From positions 1-64,000 of the forward strand of contig JAFDVO010000007.1 in assembly GCA_018268955.1 (NCBI GenBank): 64,000 nucleotides of DNA, written 5' to 3'. Positions within the stretch are counted from its first letter, which is position 1. The number at the start of each line of letters is the position of its first letter. The notes below the pieces were generated by a model. That model was not told the origin of the DNA, did not search any database, and was given only the letters and a program-made list of their open reading frames with translations. Of this stretch, positions 49,551 through 58,311 are shown piece by piece. The position numbers were made by a program, and so were the translations under genes. The stretch comes from Acidobacteriota bacterium. Lineage in GTDB: Bacteria > Acidobacteriota > Vicinamibacteria > Vicinamibacterales > CAVVIG01.

Positions 49551-50695
49551 AGTTCCTGCCGCTCGTGTGGAAGAACATCTGGCGACGGAAGTTCCGGACC
49601 ACCTTCACGCTCCTCGCCATCTTCATCGCGTTCCTGCTGTTCGGGATCCTGATGACGATCCGGAATTCCTTCGCGCTGGGCGTGGAGATCGCGGGGCTCG
49701 ATCGCCTTGTGCTGATCAACAAGGTGAGCCTCATCATGCCGCTGCCGTACTCCTACATGGCGCGGCTGCAGGCCGTGGACGGCGTCGACGTCGTCACGCA
49801 CAACACCTGGTTCAACGGCATCTATCAGGACCCGGCCAACTTCTTCGCGAACATCGCCGTCGATCCCGAGCCGTTCATGAAGATCTACCCGGAGTACAGG
49901 CTCCCGGCAGATCAGATGAAGGCCTGGCTGGACGATCGGCAGGGCGCGGTCGTCGGCCGCGACCTGGCGAACCGCTTCGGCTGGAAGGTCGGTGATCGTG
50001 TGCCGCTGCAGGGCACCATCTTCAGGCCCAAGGTGGGTGACGTGTGGGAGTTCAACATCAGCGGCATCTATGATGCCGATCCCGCCGTGGACAAGACGCA
50101 GTTCTTCTTCCGCTACGACTACCTCGAGGAGAACCGCACGATCCTGAAGGGGGAGGTCGGCTGGTACATCGTGAAGATCGCCGATGGTTCACGTGCGGTC
50201 GAGATGAGTCGCCAGTTCGACGCCATGTTCGAGAACTCGTCGGCCGAGACGAAGACCACGACGGAGAAGGGGTTCGTCGAGAGCTTCGCGAAGCAGGTGG
50301 GTGACATCGGCTCGATCATGATCGCGGTGTCATCGGTGGTGCTCGTGATGTTCGGTCTCGTGGCAGCCAGCACGATGGCGCAGTCGGTCCGCGAGCGCAC
50401 CGCCGAACTCGCCGTGCTGAAGACCCTCGGCTTCACGGGCCCCGCGGTTCTCGCGCTCGTCCTCGCCGAATCGCTCTTCATCGTCGGTCTCGGTGGCGGC
50501 CTCGGCCTCACGCTCGCCTGGCTGATTGCGCAGCAGGGCGATCCCACCGGCGGGCTGCTCGCCATCTTCGTGCTGCCGGCGCGCGATGTCTGGATGGGGG
50601 TGGGCCTGATGCTCACGATGGGGCTGCTGGCGGGCGTGATGCCCGCCGTCGCCGCGATGCGGCTGAAGATCGTCGACGCGCTCAGAAGGAACTGA
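49547..50695 (+). CDS. FtsX-type ABC permease (first)
   Basis: A 382-residue protein with the FtsX/MacB arrangement: one N-terminal transmembrane segment (about 18-40), a large periplasmic domain (about 40-260) and three C-terminal segments (VVLVMFGLVAASTMAQSVRERTAELAVLKTLGFTG is the hallmark first of these). The ATPase is fused in MacB; here it is a separate gene upstream. Confidence 0.92.
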   Translation: MKFLPLVWKNIWRRKFRTTFTLLAIFIAFLLFGILMTIRNSFALGVEIAGLDRLVLINKVSLIMPLPYSYMARLQAVDGVDVVTHNTWFNGIYQDPANFFANIAVDPEPFMKIYPEYRLPADQMKAWLDDRQGAVVGRDLANRFGWKVGDRVPLQGTIFRPKVGDVWEFNISGIYDADPAVDKTQFFFRYDYLEENRTILKGEVGWYIVKIADGSRAVEMSRQFDAMFENSSAETKTTTEKGFVESFAKQVGDIGSIMIAVSSVVLVMFGLVAASTMAQSVRERTAELAVLKTLGFTGPAVLALVLAESLFIVGLGGGLGLTLAWLIAQQGDPTGGLLAIFVLPARDVWMGVGLMLTMGLLAGVMPAVAAMRLKIVDALRRN

Positions 50696-50696
50696 C

Positions 50697-51887
50697 GTGT
50701 ACTGGCTCAGGCAGACACTCGTCATCATGCTGCTGAACCTGCGGACGATCCCGCAGCGGCTCAACTCCTCCGCGGTCGCTATCGTCGGCATTGCCGGCGT
50801 CGTCGTGGTGTTCGTGTCGGTGCTGTCCATCGCGTCCGGATTCTCGATGGCGATGCAGGGGTCAGGGTCGCGAGGACGCGCGCTGGTGATGCGGAGCGGC
50901 GCGGACAGCGAGATGACGAGCGGCCTCTCGGGCACGGAGGTCGACGTGATCCGCCAGGCTCCCGGCTTGGCGAGGGAGGGGCAGCTGGCTCTCACCTCCG
51001 CCGAGCTCTACGTCATCATCGACCTGCCGAAGAAGTCGGCGCCCACCTCGTCGGCCAACGTCCCGATGCGCGGCATCGAGCCTATGGGCGTCACCATCCG
51101 TCCGGAGGTCTCGCTCATCGCCGGCCGCATGTTCCGGTTCGGCACGAACGAAGTGATCGCCGGACGCGGGGCGAACGGGCAGTTCGTGAACCTGAACGTC
51201 GGGGACACCGTTGTCTCGGGCCAGAACCGGTGGGAGGTGGTCGGGATCTTCGAGGCCGATGGCGGGGTGAGCGAGACGGAGATCTGGTGTGACGCCCGGG
51301 TCCTGCAGGGCGTCTACCGGCGCGGCAACACCTATCAGTCGCTGCTCGCCAGCCTCGAGACGCCCGAGGCGTTCGACACCTTCAAGGACTGGCTCACCGC
51401 CAACCCGCAGCTGAACGTCTCCATCCGTCGCGAGAACGAATACTACGCGGGCCAGTCGCAGACGCTGACGCGCCTCATCCAGACGATTGGCTTCGGTATC
51501 GCCGCGTTGATGGGCATTGGCGCGGTGTTCGGCGCGATCCTGACCATGTACACCGCCGTGGCGACACGCGCTCGCGAGATCGCGACGCTGCGGGCGCTCG
51601 GGTTCGACACCAGCTCCGTCGTGGTCTCCGTGCTTGTCGAATCGATGGTGCTTGGTGCCATCGGTGGCGTGATCGGCGGGGCCGCCGCGTACGCCGGGTT
51701 CAATGGCTACCAGGCGTCAACGATCAACTTCCAGACGTTCAGCCAGGTGGCATTCGCGTTCCGCGTCACGCCGCAACTGCTGGTCCTCGGCCTCACGTAC
51801 GCGCTCGCGATGGGCCTCGTTGGCGGCCTGCTTCCCGCGTTGCGCGCCGCGCGGTTGCCGATCCCGTCGGCGCTTCGGGAGCTCTAG
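50697..51887 (+). CDS. FtsX-type ABC permease (second)
   Basis: A 396-residue protein of the same layout as the preceding permease (FGAILTMYTAVATRAREIATLRALGFDTSSVVVSVLVES is the conserved region after the periplasmic domain). The two are distinct in sequence, so the complex is likely a heterodimer as in some lipoprotein or peptide exporters. The start GTG 50697 lies one base behind the stop of the first permease. Confidence 0.92.
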   Translation: MYWLRQTLVIMLLNLRTIPQRLNSSAVAIVGIAGVVVVFVSVLSIASGFSMAMQGSGSRGRALVMRSGADSEMTSGLSGTEVDVIRQAPGLAREGQLALTSAELYVIIDLPKKSAPTSSANVPMRGIEPMGVTIRPEVSLIAGRMFRFGTNEVIAGRGANGQFVNLNVGDTVVSGQNRWEVVGIFEADGGVSETEIWCDARVLQGVYRRGNTYQSLLASLETPEAFDTFKDWLTANPQLNVSIRRENEYYAGQSQTLTRLIQTIGFGIAALMGIGAVFGAILTMYTAVATRAREIATLRALGFDTSSVVVSVLVESMVLGAIGGVIGGAAAYAGFNGYQASTINFQTFSQVAFAFRVTPQLLVLGLTYALAMGLVGGLLPALRAARLPIPSALREL

Positions 51888-51907
51888 GGCACGGACAGGT
51901 CGTGAGG

Positions 51908-52057
51908 GATGCAGAAATGCAGAAATGCAGAAATGCACAAATGCAGCAATGCAGCAATGCACAAACGCATCTGTGGCAGCGACCCGAGTCCCGAATCCCC
52001 AGCCCCCAGTCCCGAGTCCCGAGTTCCCAGTCCCCAGTCCCAGTCCCGAGCGAGTCC
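51908..52057. repeat. Two adjacent arrays: octamer ATGCAGAA and heptamer CCCGAGT
   Basis: 51908-51970 holds ATGCAGAA/ATGCACAA/ATGCAGCA units in 8-bp steps. From 51982 the period changes to seven: CCCGAGT, CCCGAAT, CCCAGT-type words. Two unrelated families thus abut within one gap between convergent genes. The first belongs with 27701, the second is the complement of 43519. Confidence 0.9.
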
Positions 52058-52064
52058 CCTCTTC

Positions 52065-54530
52065 TCAGCTCCGTTTGCTGACCACGAGCGCTTCTTCCGG
52101 GTCGTACTCCGCCACGAGCGGCAGGCTGACGGTGAAGGTGGAGCCGACGCCCGGCTCGCTGTGCACGAACACGTCGCCCCCCATCATCCGGCACAGCCGC
52201 CTCGTGATGACGAGGCCGAGCCCGGTGCCGCCGAAGCGCCTGGTGGTCGACACGTCAGCCTGCACGAACTCCTGGAACAGGCGGGACAGCTGTTCGTCCG
52301 AGATGCCGATGCCGGTGTCCTGCACGTCGATCGCCACCCACCCGTTCGAGCTCGTGTGCACGCGCACGGTGACCTGTCCCGCATGCGTGAACTTGCACGC
52401 ATTGCTCACGAGGTTGACCATCACCTGCCGCACGCGGTGCGGGTCGGCGTAGAGCATCACGCTTCCATCGCCCTCGACGACCAGCTGGTTCTGGTTTGTC
52501 CTGGCAGCCAGGCGGCTGTCGAGGACGACATCTCGCACGAGCGCCACCACGTCGAACGGCTCGGGCTTGAGCGTCAGGCGGCCGGCTTCGATCTTCGAGA
52601 AGTCGAGCACGTCGTTCACGAGCCCGAGGAGCTGATGGCCCGCCTTCTCGATCCGCTGCAGGTCGGGCACCATCTCGAGAGCGCCATGGTCCGCCGCTTC
52701 CTCGCAGAGCAGCTGGCTGTAGCCGATGATGGCGTTCAACGGCGTCCGCAATTCATGGCTCATGTTCGCCACGAACGCGCTCTTCGTGCGGCTCGCGGTT
52801 TCGGCCGCATCCTTGGCCCGCATCAACTCTTCCTGCTGCTGACGACGGTTCCTGGAGCCGATGGCCAGTGACGCCAGGTCGGCGATCGACCCTGCGAAAT
52901 GCTGCTCCTCGAGCAGCCACTCGTGCCGGGGCGCCCGGTGCCAGAACGTCACGACACCGACGGTATCGGTGCCGACGCGCACGGGCGCATGCAGCACCGA
53001 CACGTTCCCGTCTGCGGTCGTATCCGACATCAACGTCCAGGCGCGCCGCGCCTCGTCATCGCTGGTCACGGCCACCACGCGCTGCACGGCCAGGGCCTCG
53101 ACGAGACCCGCGGCCCTGGTGAGCTCGATGGCGTCCTGCCGTGTATGGCACTCGTGGATCGCGTCGTACGAGTCGACGCAGGAGAGCCGCTGTCCATCGA
53201 GCAGCCAGAGGTCCGTGCGCCGCGCCTGGAGCATGCGGCCTGCCGTGTCCGTCAGGAGAGCGGCGGCTGCCTCGAAATCACCGAGGTGCAGCGCCTGTTC
53301 CCGTGCGAGGTCCGCCAGGGCGGTTTGCTGCAGGCGCAGGTGCTCGATCCGTTCACGCTTCGCCTGCTCCGTGCGATGGCGCTCTCGGATGTCGAGCGCC
53401 AGGCAGACGAGCCCCTGTTCGCCCTGCCCGCCGGCCACGAGGGGCGACGAGGAGAACAGCACGGGGATATCCGCCCCGTGTCGTGCACGGAGCGTGATTT
53501 CGATGTTGCGAACCGTCGAGGGAGAGAGCAGGTCGACAATTGCGGCGTCAGCAGTGCCGGGCGCGAGCAGCGCCTCGAACCGCGACCCGACCAGATCGCC
53601 CTCCGCATAGCCAAGCAGGTCGCACGCGGCGGCGTTGGTCGTCGTGATGAGCCCGGCAGGGGAGACGACGAAGAGCAGCTCGTTCATCGAGTGGATGATG
53701 CTCTGCGTGTAATCCTTGGCAACGCGCAGCTGCTTCTGCTCCTCGGCCACGCGTCCGAGGTACACCCGATAGGTCAGGAACGTGATGACGAGGGGCGTTC
53801 CCGCGAACAGCACCGCCAGCGCCCCGGCACGCTCGAACAACCACACGCCTGCCCCGACCGCACCGGCTGAGATGAAGTAGCTCGGGCCGCTCCAGAGGAA
53901 GTTGCGATGCCACACGGTGCCGAGCGGCTGACGTGACGACAGGGCAATGGCGCCCGCCACGAGCCCCGTGTTGAGCACGAAATACACGAGCGCGCAGGCA
54001 GTCAGCGGGACGGTGAGCGGCTGGGCGGGATCCACACCCGGCACGCCTCCCATGCGGAGGTACGTGACGCCGGCAACGTAGACGGTGATGATCCCGCACG
54101 CCATGCTGAACAGGCGACGCCGCATGTCCATCGGCGTCTTCCGTTCCGTGCGGTACGTGCACTGCGCCCAGATGCCCGCAGCCACGGCGAGCGCCGTCGC
54201 TTCCGGCCCGACGATCGTCAGCCCGAGAAACCCGACGGTGTACCCCATCGACATCGTCGCTCCGCCTCCAGGAAGCTGGAGACTGAGCTTGAACATCGAC
54301 GTCGTGACCGCGGCCGCGAGCAGCAGGGCGAACGCGACAGGCGAGACCTTCAGGGCCTCGGGCAGCATGAGTGCCGCGAGCGCGCCCGCGCAGACGATGA
54401 CGCTGCTCGTGTAGGCGTTCAGCGCAGCGTCCGACCGGGTTGCAGCAGCCGCCGGGTCCCCACTCGACACGAAGAGCCGCCGTACGGCCGTGGGCAGCGC
54501 CCCGGTCAGCATGTGTGCGTAATCGACCAT
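52065..54530 (-). CDS. Membrane sensor histidine kinase (7TM-like / PAS / GAF / HisKA / HATPase)
   Basis: An 821-residue kinase. Residues about 40-260 hold seven or so hydrophobic segments of a MASE-like module. A PAS domain follows (about 272-385: SIIHSMNELLFVVSPAGLITTTNAAACDLLGY), then a GAF-like domain (about 405-560), and the kinase core: FVANMSHELRTP with His592, NLVSNACKFT N-box, VQDTGIGI and GGTGLGLVITRRL. No receiver is attached. It is divergent from the sigma54 activator gene with a 44-bp gap, so a shared promoter and function are likely. ATG 54530 is taken; ATG 54512 is the alternative. Sequence in front of 54530 would overlap the activator gene. Confidence 0.9.
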   Translation of the reverse strand: MVDYAHMLTGALPTAVRRLFVSSGDPAAAATRSDAALNAYTSSVIVCAGALAALMLPEALKVSPVAFALLLAAAVTTSMFKLSLQLPGGGATMSMGYTVGFLGLTIVGPEATALAVAAGIWAQCTYRTERKTPMDMRRRLFSMACGIITVYVAGVTYLRMGGVPGVDPAQPLTVPLTACALVYFVLNTGLVAGAIALSSRQPLGTVWHRNFLWSGPSYFISAGAVGAGVWLFERAGALAVLFAGTPLVITFLTYRVYLGRVAEEQKQLRVAKDYTQSIIHSMNELLFVVSPAGLITTTNAAACDLLGYAEGDLVGSRFEALLAPGTADAAIVDLLSPSTVRNIEITLRARHGADIPVLFSSSPLVAGGQGEQGLVCLALDIRERHRTEQAKRERIEHLRLQQTALADLAREQALHLGDFEAAAALLTDTAGRMLQARRTDLWLLDGQRLSCVDSYDAIHECHTRQDAIELTRAAGLVEALAVQRVVAVTSDDEARRAWTLMSDTTADGNVSVLHAPVRVGTDTVGVVTFWHRAPRHEWLLEEQHFAGSIADLASLAIGSRNRRQQQEELMRAKDAAETASRTKSAFVANMSHELRTPLNAIIGYSQLLCEEAADHGALEMVPDLQRIEKAGHQLLGLVNDVLDFSKIEAGRLTLKPEPFDVVALVRDVVLDSRLAARTNQNQLVVEGDGSVMLYADPHRVRQVMVNLVSNACKFTHAGQVTVRVHTSSNGWVAIDVQDTGIGISDEQLSRLFQEFVQADVSTTRRFGGTGLGLVITRRLCRMMGGDVFVHSEPGVGSTFTVSLPLVAEYDPEEALVVSKRS

Positions 54531-54574
54531 GTACGGTTGAGGTTGAGAGTGAAGTCGACAGATGAGGTGCCGAT
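54531..54574. promoter_or_regulatory. 44-bp divergent control region of kinase and sigma54 activator
   Basis: It contains TTGAGGTTGAGAGTGAAGTC on the kinase-distal side and AGATGAGGTGCC before the activator. No clear sigma70 or sigma54 boxes fit; the TTG/GTG starts and the shortness of the gap suggest leaderless or overlapping promoters. Confidence 0.25.
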
Positions 54575-57523
54575 TTGGTCGCCGTGAGCACCTTGCTGCC
54601 GTTGCTGACGGCGAGCGTTCGCCGCGTTGCGCTGAAGTGTGGAGCCGCGGGCGGGTCGGTGTGGGTGCCGACCCCGTGGAACTCCGCAGCGCCGGCGATC
54701 CTTGCGCACGTGGGCGACGCCGACCCGCTTCCGGAACTGGCGACCCTCGAAGGGGCCGCCGCGTTCGCCGCTGCCGCCGCCGAGAAGGCACCCGCCTCGC
54801 GTCAGCGCGCGGACGGACCCGGCACTGTGCCGAGCGCAGCTCACGGCGGCTGGCTGATTCCCATTCCGCTCCTCAGTGAGTTGTGGACCCGCCAGGCCGG
54901 GCCGGCGCCTCCGGCCCAGGCGGTCCGCCGCCTGTCCGATCGCGCGAGTGCGCCGCCGCTGATCGCCTGGCTCGGCCTGCGCTGGGAACGTGGATCGCAC
55001 GCGCGCCTCCACGACACCGACTGGCCGGCCGTGCTTGACATCGCGGGCGCGCTCGCATCCGCCTTCGTCTGCTCCGACGCGGTCCTCGCCGATCCGGTCA
55101 CCGGCCTGCCCGGTCGCACGGAACTCGTGGCCGCGGTACGAGCCGGCCTCGAGCGTGCCGCCTCCCATCGCCTGCCGTTCTCGCTCCTGTTCCTCAAGCT
55201 CGAAGGGCTCGACGACGTGAACGCGAAGCACGGGCGTCATGCCGGTGACACCGTGGTCCGCGACTTCCTCCAGGTGGTCTATCGCCTCGTGCGCAGCAGC
55301 GATGCGGTGATGCGGTACGGCGGCGCCACGTTCGCCCTGCCGCTGCCCGACGTGTCCGCGGACGATGCGGTGCTCGTTGGCGAGAAGCTTCGGCGCGTAC
55401 TGGAGCAGCACCGCTACCTCGAACACGAACTCCAGCTCGCGTGCGCCGGTGGCGTTGCCTCCTGGCAGAGCGAGGACGGGCCGGCCGTGCAGCCGGTCAC
55501 GTTCATGGGACGCGCGGCACAGGCGCTCTCCGCCGCACACGCCGACCGGTGCCGCACGACCGTGCTGTGGCGGCCGGACGGCAGCCTGGCGGCGGCTGAG
55601 CGGCTCGATCCCTTGCTCGGCGTGTTCACCGGGCACTCCGACAAGGACTACCGCAACATGCGGCTGCTGTGGGACGTGCTCGAAGCGCTGTCCGCCGCCA
55701 CCGGCGCCACGCTCGCACAGGCGGTCGTCGGCCGGATGTTCTCGCTGTTCTCCGCCCTGCGCGTCGCGCTGTTCCAGCCGTCTGCGGGAGGGCAGCTTCA
55801 GCTGGTCGCAGGGCTCAACCGGGTCGACCATGCCAGTGCGGGCACACCGCTCGTCGCCAGCGACCTCCAGTCCGAAGAGCAGCGGCTGGTGGAAGAGGCC
55901 TATGCGAAGCGGGAACCGATCGGCATGTCGCTGGAGGTGCCTGCGCTGCGCGGGTCCAACGGGCCGCTGGTCGGTTACGGCGTGCCGCTGATTCTGGACG
56001 GACGCGCGATGGGCACGCTGTACATGCTCGGGCGCCCCGAACTGCTCAAGGCGGACGAGAGCGATTTCCCTGTGCTGAGCAGTGTCGCTGCGCAGGTAGC
56101 GCTCGCGCTCGATCGCGAGCGGCTCGTCGCTGCGCAGCGGCAGCGCGAACGACAGCAGCAGCAGCGGCTGAAGGCGGAACTCGACAGCCTCCGCACGGTC
56201 CTCGGACACACGCACTTCCTCCATCGCTCCTCGGTGATGAAGGACCTGCTCGGCCGCACACGGCGCGTCGCCTCGAGCGAGGTCACCGTGCTGATTACCG
56301 GGGAGAGTGGCACCGGCAAGGAGATGCTCGCGCGGACCCTTCACGAGCTGAGTCCACGGCGTCATGGGCCGCTCGCGATCGTCGACTGCAGCGCGATACC
56401 GGTGTCGTTGATGGACTCCGAGCTGTTCGGCCGTGAACGGGGGGCGTACACCGGCGCGGAACGGCGGTCGGCGGGGCGGCTGGTGCAGGCAGAGGGCGGC
56501 ACGGTCTTCCTCGATGAAGTGGGCGAGCTTCCACTCGAAGTGCAGGCCAAGCTCCTCCGCTTCGTGCAGGAGAAGACGCTCACCATGGTCGGGGCCACGC
56601 GGGAGCAGCGCGTCGACGTCCGCATCATCGCGGCCACGAACCGCTCACTCGAGGATGAAGTGCGGGCCGGCCGCTTCCGCGAGGACCTCTTTCACCGGCT
56701 GAACGTCATTCGCTTGCGCATTCCCCCGCTGCGCGAACGGGCGGACGACGTGCTCTTCCTCGCACGGCACTTCCTCGACCGCTTCGCGCAGGAGCACGCG
56801 AAGCCGATTGCGGGGTTCGACGCGGCCGCCGAGGAACGCCTCCTGGCGTACCCGTGGCCGGGGAACGTGCGCGAACTGCAGAACCTGGTGCTGCAGGCCG
56901 TGGTGCTCACCGAGAGCGAACTGGTGACCGCCGACGACCTGCAGCTGCCAGTCGTCGCATCCGACAGCGGGACTGCCATCGCGTCCCCGCGGCTGGTGCC
57001 CCGAGCGGCGTCGTCCAGCCCTGAGGTGGAGCATCCTTCTGGCGCGACTCCGAGCTTCCATCGCGCCTGGGAGGCACTCCGCGAGCGCCTGGTCACCGAT
57101 GTGGCTGCGGTGACGGCCACGTCACCGGTCGCACTCCCGCTCGCACGATGGCTCGCCCACGAGCTCGTGCTGCTCGCACGTGAGCAGTCGGCCGGCGTGC
57201 TCGCACGTGCGGCGACGTTGGTCGGCCTTCCGGAATCCACGTACGCGCGGCAGCTCCGCCAGGCCCAAGCCGACGTGGCGAGCAGCCGTCGTCCTGAATC
57301 GTGGGGCGCCGTGCGCCTGCGGCTCGACGACCTGCTGCGTGCGCCGGACCGCCCCTCGGGGAACCTGCCAGACATGGTCAGCACGTTGCTGCTGCGGGTC
57401 GTCAACGAGGCTCGCCTGTCCACCGCGCAGGCCGCGTCGCTGATGGACCTCTCGACGCCGACGTTGAAGCGTCGCCTGGCCCAGCTCGATGCCGAGCCGG
57501 CAGCGCTCCACGTCTGTGCCTGA
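54575..57523 (+). CDS. Sigma54 activator with degenerate GGDEF (c-di-GMP I-site kept), GAF and tandem Fis-type HTH
   Basis: A 982-residue enhancer-binding protein. Residues 1-165 look like a GAF-type sensor. Residues 170-335 are a GGDEF domain that cannot work: the motif is GGATF (249-253) and the metal site FLKLEGLDDVNAKHG lacks the first Asp, yet the c-di-GMP I-site RSSD (240-243) stands exactly five residues before the motif. A second GAF (about 365-515) and a coiled coil (about 515-545) follow. The AAA+ core (about 550-790) is intact: GESGTGKE (576-583), GAYTGA (623-628, a variant of GAFTGA that contacts sigma54), VFLDE (644-648). The C-terminus seems to have two HTH units (VGLPESTYARQLRQ, then STAQAASLMDLSTPTLKRRLAQL). 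The start is TTG 54575 or GTG 54584. I propose c-di-GMP as ligand. Confidence 0.88.
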   Translation: MVAVSTLLPLLTASVRRVALKCGAAGGSVWVPTPWNSAAPAILAHVGDADPLPELATLEGAAAFAAAAAEKAPASRQRADGPGTVPSAAHGGWLIPIPLLSELWTRQAGPAPPAQAVRRLSDRASAPPLIAWLGLRWERGSHARLHDTDWPAVLDIAGALASAFVCSDAVLADPVTGLPGRTELVAAVRAGLERAASHRLPFSLLFLKLEGLDDVNAKHGRHAGDTVVRDFLQVVYRLVRSSDAVMRYGGATFALPLPDVSADDAVLVGEKLRRVLEQHRYLEHELQLACAGGVASWQSEDGPAVQPVTFMGRAAQALSAAHADRCRTTVLWRPDGSLAAAERLDPLLGVFTGHSDKDYRNMRLLWDVLEALSAATGATLAQAVVGRMFSLFSALRVALFQPSAGGQLQLVAGLNRVDHASAGTPLVASDLQSEEQRLVEEAYAKREPIGMSLEVPALRGSNGPLVGYGVPLILDGRAMGTLYMLGRPELLKADESDFPVLSSVAAQVALALDRERLVAAQRQRERQQQQRLKAELDSLRTVLGHTHFLHRSSVMKDLLGRTRRVASSEVTVLITGESGTGKEMLARTLHELSPRRHGPLAIVDCSAIPVSLMDSELFGRERGAYTGAERRSAGRLVQAEGGTVFLDEVGELPLEVQAKLLRFVQEKTLTMVGATREQRVDVRIIAATNRSLEDEVRAGRFREDLFHRLNVIRLRIPPLRERADDVLFLARHFLDRFAQEHAKPIAGFDAAAEERLLAYPWPGNVRELQNLVLQAVVLTESELVTADDLQLPVVASDSGTAIASPRLVPRAASSSPEVEHPSGATPSFHRAWEALRERLVTDVAAVTATSPVALPLARWLAHELVLLAREQSAGVLARAATLVGLPESTYARQLRQAQADVASSRRPESWGAVRLRLDDLLRAPDRPSGNLPDMVSTLLLRVVNEARLSTAQAASLMDLSTPTLKRRLAQLDAEPAALHVCA

Positions 57524-57542
57524 GGCCTGAGCCCGATCATGA

Positions 57543-58256
57543 TCAGCTCCACAACCAGACGGCGCAGCGTTCGTCGGACAGCGCCGCGTCTGGATGGCCC
57601 CGCAGCCATGCGTCGCGCGTGACGACCCACAGCCCCTGATCCATCACCTGCCCGTTGCGTTCGAAGGTGCCCGCCAGGACCGTCTCGCGGACCGCCCCCA
57701 CCTTTCGCAGCGCGCCGTTCGCGCGGCCGTTCTGCAGGACGGCACGAGCCTCGACCCGCTCGAGCCCGAGCTCCTCGAACAGGAACGTCAGGACCTCCGC
57801 CGCTCCCTCGACGAAGATGCCTGTGCCCCAGAACGCCGAGCCGAGCACGAAGCCCCACTCGGCCGTCCCTTCACCGTACCCGGACAGCCGGACCTGGAAC
57901 ATGCCGACCGCGTGGGTGGCGCCAAGGGGGACGATGCCGAAGCACGCGTAACGCCCCTGTGAGCGGCGGAGGCGCGCCCAGCGGATGAAGTCCTCGAACC
58001 CTTCGACGGTATCAGGCGGCGGCGAGATGAAGCGGGCCACCTGTTCGGTCGTCAGGTGCGCGAGCAGCGACGGTGCGTCGGACAGCTCCAGTTCGCGCAG
58101 CGTGCAGAGAGGCGTGACCAGCGAGGGCAGGCCCTCGCGCCAGTCGGCCTCGTGCGTTGTCTCGAAATTCGGCAGCGACAGTGAGCCGAACAGCCCCGGA
58201 GCGGCGGTAGCGACCGTGACGCTCGGGACATCGTAGCGATGGGGCATCATCTCCAT
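57543..58256 (-). CDS. GNAT-family N-acetyltransferase
   Basis: A 237-residue protein whose C-terminal 190 residues form a GNAT domain of the RimJ/RimL type: TPLCTLRELELSDAPSLLAHLT (about 48-69), WGFVLGSAFWGTGIFVEGAAEVLTFLFEELGLERVEARAVLQNGRANGALRKVGA (about 133-187) with the acetyl-CoA loop replaced by a short GTGIFVEG. It would acetylate an N-terminal amine or small molecule. ATG 58256 starts the family-like text; further upstream the frame only reads the complement of the protease repeats. Confidence 0.87.
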   Translation of the reverse strand: MEMMPHRYDVPSVTVATAAPGLFGSLSLPNFETTHEADWREGLPSLVTPLCTLRELELSDAPSLLAHLTTEQVARFISPPPDTVEGFEDFIRWARLRRSQGRYACFGIVPLGATHAVGMFQVRLSGYGEGTAEWGFVLGSAFWGTGIFVEGAAEVLTFLFEELGLERVEARAVLQNGRANGALRKVGAVRETVLAGTFERNGQVMDQGLWVVTRDAWLRGHPDAALSDERCAVWLWS

Positions 58257-58311
58257 GGCGACACTCGTTGATGTGCGACGTGACTCAGAGTGGACGTCAT
58301 CACGGTCGGGC

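Noticed and set aside
6754-52057. Short-period arrays considered as CRISPR
   Set aside because: There are no spacers: units of 7-8 bp follow each other directly, and no cas gene is present.
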